A stretch of 64,000 nucleotides of DNA. Origin: Exobasidium rhododendri (Eukaryota > Basidiomycota > Exobasidiomycetes > Exobasidiales > Exobasidiaceae). The stretch is from positions 3,472,001 through 3,536,000 of the forward strand of contig CP110631.1 of assembly GCA_026210745.1 (NCBI GenBank), given 5' to 3'. The translations under genes and the position numbers were made by a program. The notes below the pieces were generated by a model. It did not search any database. It was not told the origin of the DNA and saw only the letters and a list, made by a program, of their open reading frames with translations. Below are positions 26,627 to 38,002 of this stretch, in pieces (the first letter of the stretch is position 1; each line of letters opens with the position of its first letter).

Positions 26627-26997
26627 TCGTCTGACCAGGCGTACAAGCATGCCATCTACTACTACTCTCTAAACTTCTTCGTTCCTTTTTTCTTGTTCAT
26701 TATTCTTACCCATCACATAATATTGTCGTGTCACTTTAAAATAGATAGACTTCTCTCATTGCTGCTTCGACATGAAGTCCGAACCTAACTTGAAAGCCGT
26801 CCGTTCAAGATGATTTCCCCCTTTCTTAAGATGATGTCGTAGGAAGATGCCGGCAGCAGTCACCTGTCACCTCGAGGCAAAGCTTCCACAATTTTGCATG
26901 TCGGCCTTTCCCAAGACGTCCTTATCCGCACAAATAAGAGAACTGACCAAAATTGCAACTGATCTATGGCCTACTACTGATGGAGGCTACTCTACAT
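26627..26997. other. Convergent spacer between DBP2 and PIG-U
   Basis: No gene is seen. It should contain the 3' ends of both transcripts. Confidence 0.5.
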
Positions 26998-28804
26998 TTA
27001 CGATTGTATGACTTTCCTCGTCTTCAACTTGCTGTCAGAATCAATCATGATACTAGGTCTTTCGAGCTCCCATCGCCACCTTCCCCAAGCCCACATAGCA
27101 TCTAGAACAGCGGAACCTCCTGCCAAAGCCCAAACGAGTGTCGTTGCGTAGAAGAAGTTTGCGTTTCCGCTGCCAGCATTTAGCCAGAGGTAATGCAACG
27201 CAGGCATCAAGATGGTTGCATAGAGGAATAGGAGAGAGGTGACCAGAGGATGCCTCAAGTCTGTCAATGGGTGCGGGGGGTTAAGCTCGGGAGCCTGGCT
27301 AGATGAACTCTGTGACAACCCTTTGACTCACAAGGAAAGATCTCCGTGTGCAAAGCAAGCAACGACAGGAACAATGCCGTGTCATTCATCGTTGGGTAGC
27401 TCTTCAAGGTGGCTATTAGTCCACAGAGTACTGTTATAGCAAAAAAGGGGTCTTGCCTGCACGGTGGGACACATGTGTTCAGCGAAACGGAAAAATAGTG
27501 AAGACATGGAGAAAGCAAGCTTACCGAAATTTGATCGTCAATGGAATTGAGTAGCTCGCCATGTGTACGTTGAACGCCAAGAGGAAGAAATCTCGAAAGT
27601 GGTCAAAAATCTCAATGAAGAAATACCACCAGAGGCCGATATTTGGTGACAAATCTGGTAGAAAAAGACTTGAGAGGAGGGGAAAGAGGTAGAAGTCAGT
27701 ATTGTGCGTTTTTGACGACATTAGCGCTCGTCAACGTGAAACGTACATAGTTCCGTAGGCTCGCGAAAGGAAACGCCAGTCTTTATCAGCAGCAAGGAAG
27801 CTCATATAGAAGCCGGCAGCAATGGCGCCAATAATGCAGGTGATGCTGAACGCAGCGGTCAATTTCGAGAAGGACTGAGAATGAAGAGGGCTGTTGAGTA
27901 TAGGCTTCTCAATCAAGCCTTTCAAGCTCTCACCTGAATTTGCCGTCTTGGCTGCCGTAAGGAGGATACTGCAGCCTTTGCACACAGTAGGACAAGAGGC
28001 GGGGCGAGCAGTGCCGGATACAGTGATGAGAGTACTGCAAAAGAGAGTGAGAACGACAGTGCAACGGGCGATGCTATTGGGAAAACTCAATGTAAGAATT
28101 TTCAAGTCAAAGGATCGTCTACATCGACTTACCTGTCATGGCAGAGTCGATAGCCGTCAGTATAGCCAAGTTGCTTATGGAGGTTGTGCTACGAGCCAGA
28201 CATGAGGCAACTGTGTATGGGTTGAAAAGATAGATGGCAGCAATACCACCTCTAGATCCTAGTAGGTGACCCACTTCCAGGTCGATCCCTAGCCTCGCAA
28301 TATCTCTTGAGCTGGTGGATCCCTGTGTTTTCCTCATATACTTTCGTCTGCGGTTGAATATGTCAGCAATCACAAGACCTGAGATTGTGTCGCACAGTGA
28401 CCAAATAAGAGAGGATCGAAAATGCAGCTCGTTTGAGGTGGTTCCTGCGAGCAGAGGGTCCAGTATTGCAAGCAAAAGGGGAGGTAGATGAAGCGAGCCA
28501 CTGTGGTATGGTTTCGGAAGGGTATTCGATGTTGACCGGTACATGGACCTCAAGTGTATCGCTTCTTTGACTGTCATGAAGAGATAAAAGGCACTTAGAG
28601 AAGGCAGATCAACGTACAAGAGATATGTTCCTCACCACTCATGAAGCTGCTTATTGGCGTGCTCAATTCTGGTCTGCGTTCTAATGTTGAAGAGAGCGAT
28701 TCGAGACTGGGGATATGAAAGAGAGCAAGGCGAAGGATCAGACCAGCTGTGAGTATCAGAGCGAGAGACGGCTCCCTCGTCGTCGATCTTGCCGCTTTTA
28801 TCAT
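26998..28804 (-). CDS. GAB1: GPI transamidase subunit PIG-U (Gab1/Cdc91)
   Basis: Seven exons in transcript order, 28804-28636, 28570-28133, 28073-27934, 27874-27747, 27668-27525, 27456-27332 and 27260-26998, keep phase and give 468 residues. This multi-pass ER membrane protein is a subunit of the transamidase that attaches GPI anchors to proteins. Family landmarks are the N-terminal RPELSTPISSF, LLGSRGGIAAIYLFNPYTVASCLARST, the hallmark PDLSPNIGLWWYFFIEIFDHFRDFF (about 295-320), KSYPTMNDTALFLSLL and LHYLWLNAGSGNANFFYA. Around ten hydrophobic segments are visible. The first donor could also be placed six nt earlier, changing two residues. Exon 3 was placed by reading the frame SFSLSFAVLSSLYPALLAPP. 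The start is 195 bp from the divergent DAD2 start. Confidence 0.93.
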
Positions 28805-28999
28805 TGCCTTGCGTTCTGTTCTTATGTGTGGAAGGTGTGCAAGAAGAACGACACCCTCACAGTAAAGTTTACTCGGTATGGTATTGTACGAACTCAAATC
28901 TTTACGCGTCGCCCCCCCCCTTCCCCACCCAACACTTTTCTCGTAGTTTTGCGTCGTCTGTTGTACTATCCTTGCAACCGTCTTCTACTGCATGTCGTC
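28805..28999. promoter_or_regulatory. Short divergent promoter, PIG-U / DAD2
   Basis: Only 195 bp separate the two start codons. It includes a run of cytosines and a CT/CA-rich stretch at about 28910-28935. Shared promoter function is inferred. Confidence 0.45.
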
Positions 29000-29553
29000 A
29001 TGACGGCCCGCCCGTCGCACCTCACACAGTCTACGTCCAGGCCATCGACTATAAGTGCAGGTCAGCAAGGAAGTAGTAGTGGTGCATCGCGCTTACAAGC
29101 TAAGCGGCAAGAGCTGGAAGGGCTTCAGATTCTCAAGGAGCAGAGTGCCAGACTGGCAAAGGACGTAGAGAAATTAAGCCAAGGTGTCGATCAGCTTGTA
29201 GGCGGTGGAGAGGGTGAGTAGCGGAGACGCATAGAAGGTGGACAGACGTGATTCCTAATACGCACTATGTTCCTCGATCTGTAGCTGTGGCAAACGTTAT
29301 GGCATCCTGGGCAGGTGTCTTTCGAGCTATTCAGATCGCGAGAGGTGAGAGAAGAGGGGAAGTACTGTGGCCCCCTTTTGTGCATCGCTCATTTCATTTT
29401 CACATGTCAGATTCGACAGCACTTCCAACTGACACTGATCAAGATTTCGAAGGGAGTACAGTACGTGCCATTCCAGAGACCATGGTTCGTCTTCCGGTAC
29501 AGAGCAACACTCTAGAAAGTGACATTTCGGAAGTCGATGTAACAGCCAGGTAG
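29000..29553 (+). CDS. DAD2: DASH complex subunit Dad2
   Basis: Three exons, 29000-29213, 29285-29344 and 29411-29553, give 138 residues. The central part (about 38-92) matches Dad2: ELEGLQILKEQSARLAKDVEKL (coiled coil), GGGEAVANVMASWAGVFRAIQIA across the first intron. DASH is the fungal kinetochore complex that forms rings on spindle microtubules and links them to Ndc80. The N-terminal 35 residues are Ser/Thr-rich, and the tail ends in acidic/hydrophobic sequence with a PETMVRLP motif. The ATG at 29000 is preceded by an upstream ATG (28992) that stops after three codons. Both introns are phase 1 with GTGAG donors. Confidence 0.93.
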
Positions 29554-29719
29554 CGATGGATACTGCTGTAGCAGAGAGGTAACACCTTCTTGCATTGTAC
29601 TATAAGATAGAATTGAGGGAGACGCTGTTTGGATTAGGTATCTCAAGGATGGGAATAGAGCAATGGTATCAAGACTGCAGGTAGTGATGAGTATAAAATC
29701 GAGAGAGGCCTTATGAAGC

Positions 29720-30990
29720 TCAAAATTTGCCTGTCGGTAAAGAGTGAAAGTAAAGGCATGAGATCATCATCTCAGAATCAGCTATCTGACAAATTTCAGA
29801 GACTTACCGACGAGGAGATTGCCTACCATCTCTCTAGCAGTTAGCCAGCAGGTCTTGGCAAAGGTTGGAATATCGAGCGTCGAAGAAAGGGTATCGGCCA
29901 ATCCAAAAGGCATCATAGGGGGGATCCAACCTGAAGGTAATATTTTAAGGTCAGGAGCTAGGATCTCTCACATTCTCTCATTTTTTCGCAACAAGCAAAA
30001 CTCACCTTGAGCCAATTCAAGTGCCCAGCATCCATTCTCGGGCATTAAGTACTGTTTTGCATGTCCTCGCTTAAGATGGTGTTGAGACCCAGGCGCGTAA
30101 ATCTGCTCAAGGGAGAGGTGAGAACCCCGATTGAAGGACTATATGAACCCACTCACTTCGGGGACAAGTGCACCAGGATAGTAAGCACGCTGTTCGCCAC
30201 TCAAAATGTGGAAATAGTCGTCTGCCTGCATCGCATTGCACGGCTTCGTCAGGAAGAATCTCAATCGCACGCACTTCAGATAATTCTCACAGTGTGTCTA
30301 CCAGTGTGCCCCTCTGTCCCGACCGGCGAGCCAAAAAATATGAGGTACTGCAAAGAGATGCGGTGTAAGGACGAGCTCAATACAGGCTCAAAGCGTGATA
30401 TGGGGGACTCACCTCTGTAATGGAAGCATGAATGATGTACATCGCTCCCATGGCACCTGTGCAAATCCCAAGAATATCAGCAGCCCGGCTCCAAGCAACT
30501 CGCGCGATTCTCAACGTCACTGACCACCGGCGTTGTTGAAAACCCATTCATTTTCGTCTCTGTGACTTCTGGAATTCAGTGTAGCAGAATACTTTGGATT
30601 CTTCTTCAGAGCAATTATGATGTCGTCAAAGATGGCCTGTGTGTCGTTGCCATATTTTGCTACAGAAGACTGCGTGATCTTGTGCAAATCAGCAGGGTCG
30701 AAGATGTAGAAGGTAGACTGCAGGGGAAGAGAGGATATGCTAAGTCAGCACGAGTAGTGCACACACATACCACCACAGACTACAAGTCATCTCGCCCATC
30801 GTTCTATCGGCCTCACCCTGATCTGATCTAGTGCATACATCGCTGCAGCAAAAGCAAGCACGACAACAGCGAGAACGAATTTGACATTGAAGCCTGAATT
30901 GGTCTTGGAGCTCTTGCTGCTGCTCGACTTCCTGGGTGCAGGAGATGCTCTGCTTCCTGGCGTGGAGGCCCTTTTCCCTCGTCCCGACAT
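29720..30990 (-). CDS. ERG2: C-8 sterol isomerase
   Basis: Eight exons in transcript order, 30990-30817, 30717-30525, 30456-30413, 30347-30291, 30225-30157, 30102-30006, 29930-29808 and 29730-29720, give 255 residues. The enzyme moves the sterol double bond from C8 to C7 in ergosterol synthesis at the ER and is related to the sigma-1 receptor. Clear motifs are [89 protein letters not shown] and [14 protein letters not shown]. The N-terminus is a Ser/Arg/Lys-rich head of about 33 residues before a membrane helix ([19 protein letters not shown]). The exon-2 donor is a weak GTCAGT. Introns are unusually numerous for this window. It converges on DAD2. Confidence 0.95.
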
Positions 30991-32157
30991 CTGTAAAAGA
31001 CCTTTGCCGGTCGTGTATGGGCTCAAGAGATGTTCAAGTACGTTGGGACGATCTACCCTGACCTGAACATCTTCCCGAAGCCCAGACAGGCAGGCTCACG
31101 CGTGCAGTCTTAATTTTTGTTCTTCGCGCACTCGACTTCTCACTCTCACGCGACTCTGGTGATGTCTGGCAAACACGACAAAGACATGGTTATATGAGCG
31201 GTCTCAGAACAGTCTATTATATAGATGATGGTGAAGATGCTGGAGATGTTGGATGCAATGAGGTCGTGTCGAGCTCGATGGAAGCTCTAGAATGATAAGG
31301 TGACTCCCTTGCTACTCAAAAAAGGAGGTCCAGATCGGCAGGTAGTGAGTTTAATTACGATCGTCTGATGATCGACGACATGTCCGTTGATTGCTTTTTA
31401 GAAAGCATGTTTCAAACCTTCCGCTGCCTGGCCTCCTCCCACTTGCTCACGATGCGAAGAGACCTATCCCCCTCCCCAATATCCTCCTCATTACGACAGG
31501 ATTGGCAATACCGGAGGGCCGCCGGGTATACACTACTCCGACATTGTGCTACTGTTTGAGTTCAAGTTCATCGACTCTATGTTCAATAGAGATGTACGAG
31601 GCTCAGGAAGGATTTCCTCTGCACATCGCGGATAGTGTCTCCGTTCTGGAGGAGGTGTCGTACTTTAAAATCTAACTTTTAGGTGTCGTATCTAATATGC
31701 ATTTTCTATTCTCTGACGTCAACTTCTACGAACTTTTGCGATTATTTATGCATGTCGTACATGTCAGTCATTACTACTGTACTAGCCTTTAAGAGATTTT
31801 CGCTTTCTATCTGGGCACATCACTCGGACACCCCCCCTTGTCTACTTCCCCCGGCGGCTGAAGAGAATCGAACCGCCTGCTAGTCAGTACCTGATGAGAA
31901 AACGTAAATCTTTAGCGCCCTACAGTACCTTTAAGAGGAAACGAAAACCTTTAGCGCCCTAAAGCTACCTTGCGGACATTCTAATAAATTGTGCGACGAC
32001 ATAGCCACAAATCCTCCACCGGTGCTACTTGTCACCCTTATACGCGCTCCATTTCTCTCTCTCTCTCTCCCACTCTCTAACTCACCCACTCACTCACTCC
32101 CTCACTCATTTTTCTCGTTTACAGCCTTCAACATCAGCTGAAGCTTCGAGATAGAAG
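30991..32157. other. Intergenic region upstream of the mutarotase fusion gene
   Basis: No gene is supported over about 1.17 kb. It contains the divergent promoters of ERG2 and the mutarotase fusion, a short repeat array at 31885-31970, a direct repeat of gtgtcgta around 31650-31690, and a CT run at 32054-32070 just before the leader. Confidence 0.55.
31885..31970. repeat. Short direct-repeat array (about 38-40 bp unit)
   Basis: cagtacct occurs at 31885 and 31923, with agctacct at 31963. Each full unit contains an A/G-rich middle and ends in tttagcgccct. The second unit's end forms a partial palindrome (ctttagcgccctaaag). Just left of it is a GC-rich inverted repeat (ggcgg...ccgcc arms) around a ttcgattc motif. 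Origin unknown. Confidence 0.6.
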
Positions 32158-34869
32158 ATGCCCATCACGGACGAAGCCGGCTCGATTGTACGCCTAGCAG
32201 TGGGTGATGCGTGGGCAGAAGTAGCCGTGTATGGCTCGACAGTCCTCTCTTGGCATCCAGCTTCTGCTCCAGCTTCATATTCTGCTCTGTTCTTGTCCAA
32301 AGCCACAAAGCCTGGAAAGCCATATCGTGGAGGTGTGCCGATCGTCTTTCCTCTCTTTGGGGAAGTGAAAGATCAAGAAAATGTTCCGGATAGCGTCAAG
32401 AAATTGACCAGACATGGCTTTTCGAGAGATCGTGATTGGGCCGTGGGCAAAAAGGAGGACAAGGAGAACGATTCTGCTTCAGTGACAATGAGTGAGTGAT
32501 AGACACCCTAGCTTTCAGGATAACCTATGCGAAGGCGTATGCTGACAGATTTGGAAACTTCAGGCCTTTCCAGCGAGGACAATCCAACCCTGCTAGAGAA
32601 TTTTCCATTTGCATTCACTCTCCAGCATACAGTGACACTAACGAAGGACAGTCTGAAACTCGAGTTGAATCTCTCTCATCACTCCTCCTCCAAGCACGAT
32701 CAGATGCCGTTCCAAGCTCTCTTCCATAACTACCTTCACGTTCCCTCAGGAACTGCCACAGTAAGTGGCCTGAAGGGTATCGGCTATCGTGATAAGGTCG
32801 ATGGCGGCAAGCTTGTCTCCTCTAACGAGACGAGTGAGCAAGGTTGGAGCGAGGTGATCGATCGGGTGTATCAAGGAAAGGCACCCACGTTGACGATTGC
32901 TGCGAATGATGGGAGTGGAACGGTTCTCACTCTTGAACGAACAAATACATTACCCGACACTACGATCTGGAACCCTGGTCAAGAAGCGTCTGACGGAATG
33001 GCTGACATGCAATCAGGTGGATGGAAAGAGTTCGTTTGTGCTGAGCCAGGTCATGTGGATGCTTTTGCATTTCTTGATAGAGGAAAAGACTGGACTGGAT
33101 CTCAAACAATCTCTTTCGAGCACGATGCAGCTACCCGCTCGTATCTTACTGGTGCAACGATGGCCGCATCCACTGCACTTGCTGGAGGCTTAGCTGCTCT
33201 AGGGCTGGGAGCCAGTAAAGAGCACGCAGCGAGTGGTACCGAAGAGGCCAAAAAGGAGCCAGAAGAAGCGACAAAGGGAGACGAAAGTAGCACTGACAAA
33301 TCAAAGTTGGCCGATAAGCATAGTGATAGCAAAATGGAGAGCAAGTCAGACGCTGAGAAGGACAGGGCAGCTGCTATGGTCATTCAACGCAAGTACAGAA
33401 GCTACGTAGGCCAACGAGAGGCAGACGGTAAGACAATCTCCAGTGATGCTAGATGGAAAGACGGTATCGGAAGACTGAGATTGAATGAAGCCAAAGATGC
33501 GGCCAATTCCGGTAACAAGAACGATGCTAGCAGTCGATGGAAAAGAGGAGGTCTGATGGTCAATCAACTAGCTGGAAGTCCTGGCACGGAGACTGGAGGA
33601 AAAGATTCTGGGCCTGTGGAAGGAGGACCCAGTCTAAAGCCAGGCGAGGGATTAGCTCAAGCCATGAAAACTGAGGGCGGTAAAGAGGAAGAAGAAGGAG
33701 ACAAAGAGAAGAGTCCAGAGGGAGATCGACCACAAAAGACGGAAAGCCAAGGAATGATTGGAAACGTGCCTGGCGCCGATGAAGATGGCAAAGTCGACAA
33801 CATTCGTAGTATTGCCAAGAAAGAGCAGTATGGTCTTAAGCTCATCGAAAAATGGACAAGAGGTGCACCAGCACAAGAGTTGAGCAAAGTGATGGAAGCA
33901 CAGTATTGGCTTGAGATGGTGGACAAGAAGCATCGGTACGGAAGTAATCTGAAAAGCTATCACGAAGCTTGGGAGAATGACACCGAGACGAAAGACAACT
34001 TCTTCAAGTGGCTGGACGAAGGCAATGGAAAGGACTTGGACCTCGAAGATTGCCCGCGAGACCGACTAGAAAAGGAGAAGATTGTCTACCTGAGTGCGGA
34101 ACAAAGAGCGAATTACGTTGTTGACATTCAGGATGGCAAACTGGTCTGGAGGCGCAACGGCAAGCCGGTCGACACTCAGAAAGGAAAACACCGAGACTTG
34201 GGCCACGGAAGGGGAATTGTAGAATTGGGGGCAGAAGAAAAGGCAGAAGTGCAAAAGGAGAAAGAGGAAAGAGCGGCTAGGAAGGGAAAGAAGGTGAAGA
34301 GTAGTAGTAGTAGCAGCAGCAGTAGTAGCAGCTCTTCCTCTTCCGATGAAGACGAAGAAGACAAAGCTGCAAAGAAACAAGAAGCGGCACACTACGGCGG
34401 TGATGACAGCAAGTCCAAGAAGGGCAAAAACATGTTTAGTCCAGCTGGGCTGGGAGACGCACTCCTGCGAAAGACGATCGGAAACAATACTTGGATCTAC
34501 GTCTACAACAGCCGACATGAATTGTTCGTGGGCGTCAAGCAAACGGGTAAATTCCAGCATAGTAGCTTCCTGTACGGTGGCAGAGTCCTATCGGCTGGTC
34601 TGTTGAAAGTGAAGGACGGTCTCTTGACGAGTCTGAATCCGCTGAGTGGACATTATCGAGCTGGGAGTGCACATTTCCGCTTCTTTGTTGCTTCACTGCA
34701 GGATTCAGGCGTCAACTTGGATCATGTCACGCTCAGCAAAAGTTTGCTATTCTTACGAGGTCTGGAGATCTATGGAAAGGTGAACAAGAAGCTGAAAGGA
34801 GGAAAGAAAAAGTCTCCCGCAAAAGAGGACACTGACAAGGGTGAAGGAGGAGAGAAGAGCGAGAAATAG
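32158..34869 (+). CDS. Hexose-6-phosphate mutarotase fused to IQM-like calmodulin-binding protein
   Basis: Exons 32158-32491 and 32564-34869 give 879 residues in one uninterrupted frame. Residues 1-296 are a complete D-hexose-6-phosphate 1-epimerase: GGVPIVFPLFGE, LTRHGFSRDRDW (active-site His), FQALFHNYLHV, IWNP, and the terminal WKEFVCAEPG...WTGSQTISF strand. A charged Ala/Glu/Lys linker (297-375) leads to an IQ motif (AAMVIQRKYRSYVGQR, about 381-397). After it comes a region like plant/fungal IQM proteins: EKWTRGAPAQELSKVMEAQYWLEMVDKKHRYGSNLKSYHEAW, then after a poly-Ser/acidic stretch TWIYVYNSRHELFVGVKQTGKFQHSSFLYGGRVLSAGLLKV and SGHYRAG. The first part interconverts glucose-6-phosphate anomers; the second should bind calmodulin. 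The domain pairing is unusual. Both halves look intact. Confidence 0.88.
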
Positions 34870-35446
34870 AGTTACCCACGTCTGTCGTCGAGTCGATTCC
34901 GGAAAGGGCAGAGTGGATATTCCCCTTCATTTGCCATCGACTTCTGTGGAGGAAGATGCGTCAAGGTGATGCCCGTGTTTCTTTCTTCCTCCTCTCCACA
35001 ATTGTCTCCCCCTTCGCCCCACCCCAATATCGTTAGCTCTCTCATTACCTTGCTTCTCTGCGCTTGTTGTAGGGTCGTAATTGTGTTTTTGGTTCTATGC
35101 TGTGCGGATCTGTTTTCTTACGTCGTTCTCGCTGTGCGGTTCTTTTTTCTATCTCGTTCCACCCTGCCCGCTTTCTTTCTTTGTACACATTTCTGCTTCA
35201 ATCTTTTCACGGTGGAAATCCATAGCTATCCCGTCCCAATTTCTTGGAAGACATAAGCTCCCGCCGCCGAAGTAGCAGAGGCGCGAGGATACATTCGCCA
35301 CTGATGGTTGTTCTCTTCCCCTAACCAAAGAGCAGCGACGACGAGATTCGCACAATTTGCAAAAGAAATAACTAGATCGGATCACCTACGTCAAAGTAGA
35401 GGGAGTGACTGAGAAGTACAGGCAAGGAACAAGCAGGCTCTGTGTT
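34870..35446. other. Convergent spacer before SUMO
   Basis: This pyrimidine-rich stretch (about 34970-35200) has no supported gene. It probably holds the 3' ends of the fusion gene and of SUMO. Confidence 0.5.
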
Positions 35447-35945
35447 TCAAGCTCGTCCACCGAGTTGCTCCACCATGGCATCAATCTCATCCTGATCCTC
35501 TAGACCGAGCTACGTGGAGGAGGGAAAGGCCGATGTTAGCAATATTGCCACGCTTGAGAGAGGCCTGCCCATGCATTGCGCGTGTCTACGATTGATCGCT
35601 GGCACTCACCGTCTCTGCTGTGTCTTCATCAGCGATACGATTGCCGTCCGAAGTGATGAAGCGTACACTGTTCTCTGATTTACCCATCTTTTCTGCGTAG
35701 GCTCTCTTCAACTTTGCTAGACGTGTGTGCTTTTTTACTTTAAAGAAGACTTCGTTGCCATCGGCATCCTTGACTTTGATGTTCAATTGTTCGTTGCTGC
35801 TGACCGTCAAAATTCACATTGTCACCGTCAGCGAACTTCCTAGCAAATTCCTGATATTGCGACTCTCTAAATGCAGAGCGCGGTCATTGGTGCAAATCTC
35901 AACTCACCCTTCTGGCTTGGGAGGTGGAGCTTCTTGGTCAGACAT
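35447..35945 (-). CDS. SMT3: SUMO precursor (Smt3)
   Basis: Three exons in transcript order, 35945-35908, 35799-35610 and 35509-35447, give 96 residues. The short N-terminal tail (MSDQEAPPPKPEG) is flexible. The ubiquitin fold reads LNIKVKDADGNEVFFKVKKHTRLAKLKRAYAEKMGK, then VRFITSDGNRIADEDTAETLGLEDQDEIDAMVEQLGG. A diglycine followed by the two-residue tail RA shows that a Ulp-type protease must mature it before conjugation. SUMO modifies nuclear proteins via Uba2/Aos1 and Ubc9. Length and introns suit a fungal SMT3. The acceptor of exon 3 (GTAG) is clear. Confidence 0.96.
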
Positions 35946-38002
35946 GTGGTGTGATGATCTAAGCAGAGCAGCGAGAGGTTCCTGCTTGGAATGGGTCTGA
36001 GAGACGTTTACGGACCGGTCGATGGATCTGGAAGCGAAGAGGGCAAGATCGGAAAGTGCTGAGCACGGAAAACTAAACTCTCGAAGAAATAGCGAAAATG
36101 GTGATTGAAGTGTCGACAGGCTGATTAGCGTCGATTACGCCTTGCTGAGACGGCAGCCGCCTTGCAAGCAAGACTTGTGTCACGTGTCTCCAGTGATCGA
36201 CTGGGGCGAAGAAGGTGCAAGACGGCGTAGGCAATTTTCACCACAGGAGGAGAGCAGGAGAAGAGAATAGTGCATCTCGCCTACCTGTCCACCCACATTC
36301 AGGCTGTCTCGCCGCTATGTTGCCCTCTTCTCTGCACTAGAAGCAAGAAGAGATAGACCGTATTCATTCGCTGACAATGATCATCACTGGTTAATAGGGC
36401 TGGCTGGCTTTGCACTGAAAAGAAGCATTGCTTCGCGTCAAGCAGCACTGCATCAAAAATTCTCGTCGCTGTAACTTCTTTCAATGTGAACATGAGAAGC
36501 AACTTTGATCATGAAGCAGCTTGTCAAGGATCAAAAGTACCATGTAATCGGTGAAGGCTCCATATCAAAGTCTTCACATTAGACTTTGAAAGGTCGACGC
36601 GGGGCCTAAGACCAGGTATCGCAATGCAGGTGGTCAGAACTTGTTGAGGTGAGTTACAAAGTGCCCGGCGGACAGTTAGCGGGAAGGCCCTCCTTTGTGA
36701 TGAGCAACAAAGCATCAATAGAGTCAAGCACGGATTGGACCGCTGTGTCCCTACGTGGAGCAGCGGACCTTGTCGATAGATGAATTCATACCTGAAAATT
36801 ATACGGCCTTCCTCAGATGATATAGATGTGTTTGAAAGGTGGCTAACTCGGACATTTGCATTCACAGGCTTTAATTCTCTTACAGATAAAGAGTCTATGA
36901 GGAAGCCATGATCACTGCAAACGATACAGGATCTGCACACACATAGGATCTCTTCCTCCCTGAGTTTGGGCGATGGTACATGCCTCGCATTGCGTCACCC
37001 ATGGATTCTGTCCATTGCCCCACCTTTCCATCACATTATTATGATATCAAGGAAAGTCACAGAACCATGAGGTAGATTGGAGCACCTATTCTTGGGAAGG
37101 CTACGCCATTGCGATCGTGGTGCAGTGTACGGAGCCACCATGAAGAGCTGCTGCAATAGTTGATCTATGTGCCTCCTGTAGTACCCCGTAGGAGTCCGTC
37201 AATACATCTTCCCTCCGTTGACACATTGAGCGACGAGATGCAATGGTCGTGCATCGCAATTGTCAGCATGAATTTGCGACGAAGACGATCACACGGAAAG
37301 GGAGATTTCTACGACTGGTCGCGACCTGCCTTTTATCTACTAAGCACGAAAGCTGGTACCGTCGTCCGTTCTGTGCCTTCGAAAGGGCTAATGGAGACAG
37401 TGGCAGCCCCAAAACGTGAACACGGAAGGGAGAAGCGAGATGACAGGATTAGAAGCATCTTGCGGGCCCATTCGAGTCTTCTCCATTTTGAGATTAATAC
37501 AGAGGAGCGGAAAGAGGGGGACGGTGCGGCGATGCAATGAGGCGTAGGCGTAAACAGTATTCGATTCGACTTCTTCATAATCGTAGGCAAGCTATGGAAT
37601 ACGATGTTCAAAGTCAAATTTGAACCTAAGCGATGGATTGGCCTCGTTCTGACAGGATTGCCTTGAAATTGGCTGAAGACGACGAAGGGGCGGCAAAGCA
37701 CCTTCTGCAAGTCTGTCCCAAGCCTGCCCGCCTTTGGACTCCGCATGAAAAGCGTCCTCTATTTGACCCTCTACGATTCGGGTACTTTCCTCTCTCGCCC
37801 CCCCTCGCCCCCCCTTGCATTCCCTCTAAACCCCTCTTCGCCCTCTTCCCACTCTTACCACTCTTCTCTGCATCTCTCCTCTCTCCTCACCTCTCTCCTT
37901 CTTTGAGTCATTCTTTGAGACGTCGACCGCTGCAGGGGCAGTCATTTGTCCCTTCACTCTCCGACACCTCCGACGGCTCTCTTCTTGTAAGAAGAGGAAC
38001 AG
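35946..38002. other. Two-kilobase gene-poor region upstream of the Zn-cluster regulator
   Basis: No product can be recognised on either strand. Frames at 36524-36940 (-) and 37160-37540 (+) are open but show no domain or splice logic. The last 200 bases are strongly C/T-rich (37780-37920), as in many fungal promoters. An ATG frame at 37633 runs into the next gene in a different frame and may be an upstream open frame in its leader. Confidence 0.5.

Noticed and set aside
31855-31935. Possible minus-strand tRNA (ggttcgattc box)
   Set aside because: The T-loop-like box is present, but the flanking 5-bp stem does not pair at the right distance. No D-arm or acceptor stem can be drawn.
34300-34345. 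AGT/AGC repeat as a non-coding microsatellite
   Set aside because: It is in frame within the mutarotase-IQM gene and encodes a poly-Ser/acidic linker, so it is treated as coding.
36524-36940. 138-codon minus-strand frame
   Set aside because: No domain, no splice context and Cys/Leu-rich composition unlike the real genes here; it looks like a chance open frame.
37160-37540. 126-codon plus-strand frame
   Set aside because: No recognisable domain, and nearby frames on the other strand are equally open.
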